A DNA stretch of 64,000 nt, taken from NCBI GenBank assembly GCA_949752735.1, contig OX457040.1, positions 932,357-996,356 of the forward strand. The letters run 5' to 3'. The position numbers and the translations under genes are program-made. The stretch is from Lumbricus terrestris (lineage: Eukaryota > Annelida > Clitellata > Crassiclitellata > Lumbricidae). The notes below the pieces were generated by a model that searched no databases, was not told where the DNA came from, and was given only the letters and a program-made list of their open reading frames with translations. Shown here piece by piece: positions 57,524-64,000 of this stretch (positions are counted from its first letter, which is position 1; every line of letters starts with the position of its first letter).

Positions 57524-60466
57524 GGTATGTATATATGTGTATGTAATTTTGTTTTTTGCTGTGTAACGCAGAGTTGAGTTATACATTTAGGTTTCTAAAC
57601 CGGTAAACTACGCTTGACATTGTCGCAAGTTCTTAGCATGAGCCGTCGGTGACAGGAATTTTGAATGAATGACTTATGTTCAAGAAGTTTGGATTGTATT
57701 CTGTGTGTTTCTAGTTTCTTCCAATGTCCGTTTTATACGGGGTCTTACTCTACATGGGTGTTGCATCTTTCCAGGGGATGCAGGTATGTAATCAATATAC
57801 AATATACATTATTGTATTGTATTATGTACAACTTCCATACTCTGTAAAGATTTTGGGTTTGTAAACGAGCGCCTTCTGGAGTCGGTGTGAGCAACTTTTG
57901 CTTGTGTATCTCAGTATTGATTGAGTGTATGTATGTATGTATGTATGTATGCGCACTTGTTATAGCGCCTCTTCAAGCTCTCTACTCAGAGGCGCTCCCG
58001 ACTACAGAGCGGACACTGCATCGGAGTTTCACGCCGAAGCGCTGAGCAATTGAAAGTGAAGGACTTGCCCAAGGTCCCTACGCGGCGACGTGAGGTGGAT
58101 TCGAACCTTCCGGCTTCAAGGCAGCGACGCCACCACTACACCACCGCGCCCCACAAGTGTATTCAAGTACCTGCCATATGCAGATTTTGACGAAGATTGG
58201 AAATTTGCAAGCAATATTTGTAGGTACCTACGCATCAGAGCATTTGTTTAGTATTCTTTAAGTAACTCACAGTTGTTGTAAAATAAGTGGTTTTGCACAA
58301 TGTCATCGTGAGCAGTTTTGCATAATATTGTAACTGTTAGTAATTTTGTGCGGTGCTGTAATTGTCAATAGCTTTCTGGATCGCTGTCTACATATCTCTA
58401 TAGTTTTGTTCTGATAGTTGTGTAATTGTAAGATGTTTTGTGTAATGTTGTTAATTGTAATTAGTTTTGTACAGCGATGATGTAATTATAAGCACTGCAT
58501 GTATTTAAGTTTATATGCAATTATGCATGTCATTTTCAAGTGTAGACAGATGTTTGTCAATGTATGCCATGAATTATCTGTTAATAATCAAGAATTTGGG
58601 ATTGAAAATTGTGCAGATTATCAATTTAGGCAAAGAATGCAAGTCAGAATCTAATGTTGCCAATATTTTGCACATGAAGTAAATAGCAATTTGTGAGGTA
58701 ATAATTCATTCATTCTATGCATTTATATAGCGCCTCTTCAAGGAGACTACTCAGAGGCGCTCCCAACCGCAGAGCGGCCAAATAAAACTCTCAAGATGAG
58801 AGAGGAAGGCATGAGAATGATTCTTAGAAAGAGAGCGGAGGGTCAGAGGAAGACCATTCCAGGTAGAGGGTTCTACCACAGAGAAAGCACGGTTCTGCAT
58901 AGTGGAAGTACGAGCAAAAGAGACTGAGAGCAGACTTTGTTCGAACAAAGGGAGGGGAAATGGTGAGAACTGAGAGTAGGGCTACATAATTATAGTTTCC
59001 TTACCCCAAAATCTCTTCATTTACTCCACTCTGCGTGGTACTCTTCTTTCTGGATCGCTGTCTACATATCTCTCTCTTCTCAATGCCTATTTTTTTCTCT
59101 AGGGGTTTTTGCACTGGGAGCACCACTGAAATTACTCATTGCATTACATTACATCTATAGTACATTTTAAGTGCCTCTCTAAACCGGTTCATTCTCAGAG
59201 TGAAGCATTTAAAGGAACTGAGGCGATTCTGTTTACACATGTGTCATTCAGTTTGTCAAACGGTTGAGGCTGCGTTTGCTGCCAAAGAAATGTTGGGGCA
59301 AGGATCGCATGAACTTTGCATTCATCGAGAACGTTGAGATGCGACGCATTAATCTCTTCACCATCATTCAGATCGTCTGCGTCTTCACGCTCTTCATCAT
59401 CGCGGAGATTCCGCTCATCTCCATTCTCTTCCCGCTCTTGGTCAGTGATTTAACGCGTCCACATCACATTTGATGATTGCGTTCTGCACCGAGGAGCATT
59501 TGCGCTCAAGCCTCCATCAACATTGTAATCATGAATTTATATAGCGCCACTTCAAGAAAAGAGACTCCTGAGAGGTGCTTCTGACCTCACAGCACCAAAC
59601 CACAATCAAGGAGAACGGTTTTCAAATGTTTGCAGAAAAAGGACAAAGAAAAACGAAGAAGTTAATTTTGGAGACTGCTATGTAACTTCTTCCAGAAAGA
59701 TGGACCGGTCATAGCGAAGCATCTATGCAGCGCTGTTGAGGTTTGAGTGCTATGTAGGGATGACCAGGTCAACTTGCGTGGCAGAGTGAAGGAATGTATC
59801 CGACCTGGAATGGATAGCAATGGCACACAAAGCTCCCTTTCGTGCAGTTATTGTTCTGGGGACGAAGCTGATCCTTTGTTCACACGATTTATGCTTTCTT
59901 AGATGGTGGCTGGTGCACGAGATATAATAATAATGCTAGCATTGTAAATTGTTCAGGCTTTTCACCCAACTTATCATTTATTTTCCATCTTTGAATTGTA
60001 AAATTATATATAATTATTGCTTTGAATATATAGCAATATTATATGCCATATGTCCCACTGCATTTTTGAAAATGGAGTGATAAGGAGTATTCTTAATTTC
60101 TAATTTACATGCCTTTTCTTTTATTGGAATGAAATCTATGCCCACTCGTTGACCCCTTCTCTTGTTCAAAGCCTGGTTGAATATCTGTTGGGAAACTTGA
60201 TTCACTTTGCATGCCCCAGATTCACATTACTTAGTGACTTTTAGCACGTTCAGATTTACATTGTAGCCTAGCAATAAGATGTGTTGTATTTTCTGTTGGT
60301 CAAGGTTGTAGCGCTGTGTGTAGTTCGCAAACTTCTTGAAAGGGTTTTCACCTATGAGGAGCTTCTGTACCTGGACGATATTCTACCTGGGTCAAAGAGG
60401 AGACGCCCGGAAAATGGCACGAGAACGGAGAACATGGATGACCTGGAGCTACAGGTTGCGGATTAA
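51283..60466 (+). CDS. SLC4-family (sodium-coupled bicarbonate type) transporter, twelve exons
   Basis: Exons: 51283-51374, 51775-51949, 52421-52554, 53332-53621, 54130-54344, 54697-54810, 55376-55543, 56013-56191, 56929-57001, 57715-57783, 59252-59440, 60305-60466. All junctions fit GT/AG and keep frame; 619 residues. Family blocks in order: LFGGLIADIRRKAP and MIMFGGLLG (TM1), CGQPLTIISATGPVLIFE, CYITRFTEESFAALIAIIF, an extracellular loop with NQTS sequon, VRSCISDFAVV, DPFGGGRNPWF, FMDQHIPTVIITRKDKKLKK, FHLDLLVIAIQ, REQRVTGILVFLLVGLSVFM, LPMSVLYGVLLYMGVASF and YEELLYLDDILPG. These match Na-HCO3 cotransporters (SLC4A4/A5/A7/A8/A10 group) better than anion exchangers or SLC4A11. Such proteins move bicarbonate or carbonate across the plasma membrane for pH control or biomineralisation. 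The usual 400-600 residue cytoplasmic N-domain is absent. Orthology within the group is not resolved. Confidence 0.92.
52680..52960 (+). pseudogene. Non-LTR retrotransposon C-terminal fragment in SLC4 intron 3
   Basis: It encodes RGDLIEAYLRSSLERKHY, then ELAPNKATRGHKFRLFKQSK and FFSARVVDLWNSLNDSI, a stop and EDARTLG. This is the common C-terminal signature of many animal LINEs (RGDLIE, TRGH, FF..RV...WN.LP) from a clade different from the GCGCTATA-tail family. 5'-truncated and inactive. Confidence 0.85.
54436..54515. repeat. 15-bp tandem repeat in SLC4 intron 5
   Basis: Five units of TGGTTACTGATGCCA. Intronic. Confidence 0.9.
55072..55312. repeat. 39-bp tandem repeat in SLC4 intron 6
   Basis: Seven units of about 39 bases containing AACTGGAACCTTTAGCTATT and GTCACAACTTG. 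The last sits about 65 bases before the acceptor of exon 7. The open frame across it is a by-product of a period divisible by three. Confidence 0.93.
55900..55975 (-). mobile_element. LINE/SINE 3'-tail fragment in SLC4 intron 7
   Basis: TTTCATATAGCGCCCCTAG, followed by weak remains of the pairing arm. Short and degraded. Confidence 0.5.
56270..56480. repeat. 12-bp-type (GTTACAATCCAA) minisatellite in SLC4 intron 8
   Basis: Imperfect repeats of AGTTACAATCCAAATTACAA. Frames rich in Tyr/Asn (plus) and Cys/Asn (minus) are artefacts. Confidence 0.9.
57477..57540. repeat. (TA)n microsatellite in SLC4 intron 9
   Basis: About 20 TA dinucleotides, then GTATGTATATATG. Confidence 0.95.
57950..58153 (-). 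mobile_element. tRNA-derived SINE, family 1, copy E in SLC4 intron 10
   Basis: Minus-strand head GGTGGTGTAGTGGTGGCG and GGTTCGAATCCACC, body GGCAAGTCCTTCAC, tail TATAGCGCCTCTTCAAG with CAGAGGCGCTCCCG. The GTAT microsatellite next to it (57925-57950) is the usual simple-repeat end. This copy is intact from head to tail. Confidence 0.88.
58715..58980 (-). pseudogene. CR1/L2-like LINE C-terminal fragment in SLC4 intron 10
   Basis: The minus frame reads SLLSVSFARTSTMQNRAFSV, VEPSTWNGLPLTLRSL and HLESFIWPLCGWERL, stop. The tail is TATAGCGCCTCTTCAAGG with CAGAGGCGCTCCC. 5'-truncated. Confidence 0.85.
59528..59850 (-). pseudogene. CR1/L2-like LINE C-terminal fragment in SLC4 intron 11
   Basis: The tail TATAGCGCCACTTCAAG with GAGAGGTGCTTC is followed on the minus strand by broken coding sequence around YDRSIFLEEV. 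Closely related in structure to the copy at 28.8 kb. Confidence 0.75.
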
Positions 60467-60759
60467 AAGCCTTTCACATTGACTGAGAATTGTGCCATTC
60501 TTTTCTTCTTTTCACATGTGTATAAAAGTTATACGATCTTGTGGGGCTGCCAAGCCTAGGCAGGGTTTAAAGTGGGTGGAAACGGCGTTCCCACTGCTCT
60601 CGAATTTGTTGGCTTGCTTCCCACTGCTCACCATGCATGTATTCCTTGAAACTTGGGCGTTCCCAATAAAATTTCATCAGTATTCCCACTGCTAACAGTT
60701 GGCGTTCCCACTGCTCACCCAAACCACTTTAACCACTGATCCTAGGATTAGCCACGTCT

Positions 60760-60945
60760 CAAGGATTAGCGACATCAGATGGATTTTCCTTCTTTCCATA
60801 TTTACCATACCTGCGCAAGTGTGCGTGTTGCCAAGGGTCCCCTCTGACATGTTCTATTATATTCTTAAAACTTTCCTCTTTTACCAAGGTTGGCTCGAAA
60901 GCGCTCCTGAGTAATAGAAGGGGCGCTATATACATTTTTTAATGA
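60760..60945 (+). pseudogene. CR1/L2-like LINE 3' end, plus strand
   Basis: It encodes YYILKTFLFYQGWLESAPE and a stop, then AATAGAAGGGGCGCTATATA. It lies after the SLC4 stop at 60466. Confidence 0.75.
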
Positions 60946-61274
60946 AACTCAAGATAAAATTAAATATAAATTATATATACTGCATATAATATATGGCGTG
61001 TTTGTGAATAACGGCATTTAATTGAATATTTGTATGTGGAGAAGTTTACATGTATAAAGTTGTAACTGATGCTTTTGTGCTGAAACTGAATAGCTGTTGA
61101 TAAGTAACTTTTGTTGTGTCCATTGTGATTTGCAATATACTTACTTTGTTTAAGTACATAAATTGACAGACAAGCAGGGTCAAGGTCACAGAAAGCCATA
61201 CACATTTTTAGATGGTAAACTAAACAATATTTATCCTGCTGTTCTTTTACCATTGTTGTCTGAATGTTCATTAG

Positions 61275-61496
61275 GCAGACTTAGCGCGTATGGCATCTCT
61301 GGCGTCCAATGGCGTTGTGATTGGCGAGGAGACGCCGAATGACGTGATGCATTCGGAATCAAGAGATGTTCTGCCACCGGATTACGATGCAGTTGTACGG
61401 CAGTCGGATGATGGAGTGGACGACTTGATGCCACCTTCTTACGACACGGTTGCACACCTTTCAGACAGACCAGAAGACAGAACGCACACAGGGTGG
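61275..61496 (+). CDS. Possible alternative 3' exon of SLC4 with two PPxY motifs
   Basis: If exon 12 is spliced at 60454 (CTACAG, then GTTGCG) instead of being read to its stop, it joins in phase 0 to this exon (acceptor TTCATTAG). The frame begins ADLARMASLASNGVV and contains LPPDYDAV and MPPSYDTV, two PPxY motifs of the kind bound by WW domains of Nedd4-type ubiquitin ligases. A GTGAGG donor follows at 61497. It could instead belong to a separate gene. The link is inferred from phase and position only. Confidence 0.5.
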
Positions 61497-62014
61497 GTGA
61501 GGTTACGAGGACTGCAGCTCTGTTGCCAATGACTTATGTAGCACATTTATCCTCAAGCTCATTGCATCAGTGAGTGGGATAATCATAGTAAAGAAGGCAG
61601 ATCATGAGATGAATATTTGCTCCATTAGCAGAGAACTGTGTTGGATTATATGCAGATTGATCGCATCACAGAACATAGGAAGAAGTCTTTTTCATGGTGT
61701 AAAAGGAGGAGGATATGTGGAAGTCCTAAGTATGGCTTTTCTTCTGCAAGCATTCGATTACTATTCTCTTCAATTGTCGTCTTGTGTAGTCAGTTTTGTA
61801 GCGCCTGCTCTGAAAGACGCTGTATGACTGCTTTGTACGGTGCTCTTGTAATGTTATGACCCCATATAAATTGTCGCAATTATTATTACTATAGTCTAAA
61901 TTATTGCCTTACAATTTTGCGAAAAGGCTTGAAGGAAAATGTTTAATATAATAAGTTTAGACACCAACTTTAAATGAAAGTTTAAATAAAAAATTTGCTG
62001 CATTGATGTTGCAG

Positions 62015-62118
62015 GTGACAACAAAGCAGGAAACAAGAAAAACACCGATTTTATTGCGGTTGAGTCAGAAATTGACGACACCTTCAAACGCGAATTCTTC
62101 TCAACGTTGAATTTTTAG
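62015..62118 (+). CDS. Possible terminal exon after the PPxY exon
   Basis: It follows a good acceptor (TTGATGTTGCAG at 62003-62014). Two frames are open: one reads GDNKAGNKKNTDFIAVESEI and ends FFSTLNF at TAG (62116-62118); the other reads VTTKQETRKTPILLRLSQ and ends at an earlier TGA. Only the second is in phase with the 61496 donor, although the first looks more protein-like. The assignment is therefore uncertain. Confidence 0.3.
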
Positions 62119-62535
62119 TCATGACGTTGTTGTCGATTTATATCCACGAATGTGCTCGAGTCTTTTTTATGCTTTTTCAGTTTTTTATACGTCTGAGTTT
62201 TGTATTTTTTCCGTAGTCAACCTTATCGAGTGGAATTCCTATATCATTTTAGACATTTTATTTGTGTCAGATACTCATAGGAAATCTGTAGTGATATTTG
62301 TTGTATGGTATTTGAAGCTGGACCAGTGGACTCTGAGCAGCAAAAATATTTTTTGAAAACTGCAGCAACTGTGTTATTATGGCTAGATCTTTACGGGATA
62401 AATTTTCTAACTTAATACCGGTGCATATATTATTGCTTGTTGTGAAGAGATATCTAGGATGGTGCACACCATTGCTGGAGTTTTGACTGCTTTTCCGTTC
62501 TGTCTTTGAATTCTGAGTGAAGTACTTGCTCCAAG
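62119..62535. other. Non-coding, no recognisable gene
   Basis: Nothing supported in this stretch. Confidence 0.4.
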
Positions 62536-62889
62536 CATGGGCGCCCGCACATAATGGCAATAGAGGGCATTTGCCCCCCTGGAAAATTGACACTCAATTT
62601 TTTTCTTACTATTTGGCTTTAACAAAATTTCTTTGCAACGAATCATTTATGATTATGATATTAACGATAAACTAGGTGAAACTGAGACACCTACATTTAG
62701 AAACCACAATGAAAAATTAATACAATGAAAAATTAATACCATGACAAATTAATACAATGAAAAATTAATACACTGTCTTGTTCTGAATTTCATACTTAAT
62801 TGCGCAGTTGTCAAGCTCTTGCCAAAAGTTTTTAACTGTGAACTATTGTGTTTTGCCCTCTCCTGCAAAAATGTCTGCCGGCGCCCATG
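62536..62889. mobile_element. Likely hAT-type MITE
   Basis: The left end is CATGGGCGCCCGCAC and the right end is GCCGGCGCCCATG, an inverted repeat of about 10 bases. Subterminal GAGGGCATTTGCCCCC recalls the MITE at 3138. The flanks GCTCCAAG and GCTTCATT agree at only five of eight positions, so the target duplication is not convincing. A short AATTAATAC(C/A)ATGA tandem repeat lies at 62710-62770. Confidence 0.6.
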
Positions 62890-64000
62890 GCTTCATTTGG
62901 TTGCTGTGTTGTTTGTTTTTCATAATGCAAGTGAACATGAACCTCTTTTAATCCCACTTTAAAAACTCTTCATGTCGAGTAGGAAGACGGATATATTATA
63001 GTCAGCTTTCTAGATGGTTCTCATAAAATCTAGTCATTGGCATTTATCATGACTTCAGTTTGTACAGGCTTCGTTTACATAATATATGTCTACTTTGGGA
63101 AGCATTACTATTAGTAATAAACAATATTAATAATCATATTCTTGATTATTTGAAGCCGACAAAAAGCTGTATGATTACAAGTGAATTGGATGATCACTGT
63201 TTATTTCAGGAGACGAATCTAACTGTTTATGGCAGCCATGCAAGACTCTAATCACGACAAAGGTTACTAGTACTACATGCACTATCGCCATGTAGCGAAT
63301 GATAGGTGTGCGGAACTTAAGAGGATAGTGGGAATCTATCGTGCCTTCTATTTGATGTTCTGCTCTTCACGGCCGCAATGTATGTATGTAATACTCTATG
63401 AACCGCAGATGAATTATTCCAGATGCGAGAAAATGCTTTGCGTTTTTGGCGCTGCAATTATTGATAACCAGACGCTTTTGCTCCTGGTTATCGGACAATT
63501 ACGATCGGGTATGTACCAGGAGATCCGGAAATATCGATCTATTTCTCCCTGTGTGTAAGTTTCCTTTCTACATCCCAACTGAGTCGTAGGTTTGACGCAC
63601 TCTCCTTGAATCCCACAGTAGGCTTGAAGTGTGACTGCATGAACGACGTCCAGGCACTTCTTTAAGTTCTTTTTGAATCCGAACACTCCTGCCACTTAAC
63701 AGATACGAGTCACACTTCTACCACTGTCCTACTTCTCTCTGTGTTACGTTTTGCTACTATTTACGTTCAGCTGTTCAGTGGCCTATAACGAACAGGGTCT
63801 AAAGCCACTAGTAGACTTATCTATATCCCCCCTCTCATCTCCAATGTCTCGGCGTAACCTATACGTGTAATTATATGCATGACAACTATATAAGGGCGTC
63901 ACAGCGCATTCAATGAGTTCGCTTAGGCTAGGCCTATGTAGGTGTATGTGTATAGCCTACGCAGACTGCATTGGACGGCAATGATAGTTTATGTTCAGGC
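62890..64000. other. Non-coding to the window edge
   Basis: The longest frame (63277-63558, 93 codons, plus strand) matches nothing I know and I do not call it a gene. Confidence 0.4.

Noticed and set aside
63277..63558. 93-codon plus-strand frame near the window end
   Set aside because: No recognisable motif, no supporting splice structure and ordinary length for chance.

Overview
This is a stretch of animal nuclear DNA, probably from a marine invertebrate. I lean weakly towards a deuterostome because of the GC-poor repeat landscape and a scattered AGGCCTA-type motif. I see spliced genes with GT/AG introns, tRNA-derived SINEs, CR1/L2-like LINEs, hAT, piggyBac and Helitron elements, and no bacterial gene organisation. 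The species cannot be named from the sequence.

Three host genes are supported. (1) An intronless TMEM229B-like membrane-protein gene on the minus strand at 5070-5585. (2) A nine-exon GCNA (ACRC) gene on the plus strand at 35279-48318. Its frame is consistent across all eight introns and predicts 2079 residues: a long repetitive acidic disordered region with SUMO-interaction-like motifs, then a SprT-type zinc protease domain with HEMCH, a four-cysteine zinc ribbon and a partial HMG-box-like tail. (3) A sodium-coupled-bicarbonate-type SLC4 transporter on the plus strand, 51283 to 60466 in twelve exons (619 residues), possibly continuing into one or two 3' exons (61275-61496 and 62015-62118). 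It appears to lack the usual cytoplasmic N-terminal domain.

Layout: 1-5 kb is repeat debris (a very small TTAA-flanked piggyBac-like MITE, a SINE, a hAT MITE with a perfect 8-bp duplication, a second SINE family, LINE tails). TMEM229B lies at 5.1-5.6 kb, and 8.0-8.8 kb is a 142-bp tandem satellite. From 10.5 to 33 kb the window is almost wholly nested transposons: Helitrons, two long inverted-repeat elements beginning GGGTCATTCC, LINE fragments, a 1.2-kb hAT element, a 2.6-kb inverted duplication around a CXC-domain/TGCDTTSA mobile-element gene, and a 3.9-kb TGGGC-rich inverted-repeat element carrying both a LINE and a piggyBac insertion. A further hAT MITE (33.8-34.6 kb) sits just upstream of GCNA. 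The right third is the two host genes and their introns, which hold minisatellites, a Helitron, SINEs and LINE tails.

The three host genes have no obvious shared pathway: GCNA acts on DNA-protein crosslinks in germ cells, SLC4 moves bicarbonate, and TMEM229B is a poorly characterised membrane protein. The most informative observations are the insertions with precise boundaries (TTAA, 8-bp TSDs, A/T Helitron flanks), a LINE/SINE shared 3' stem-loop with compensatory changes, the homogenised 210-bp coding repeat in GCNA, and a partial copy of the GCNA catalytic-exon boundary inside an upstream intron.
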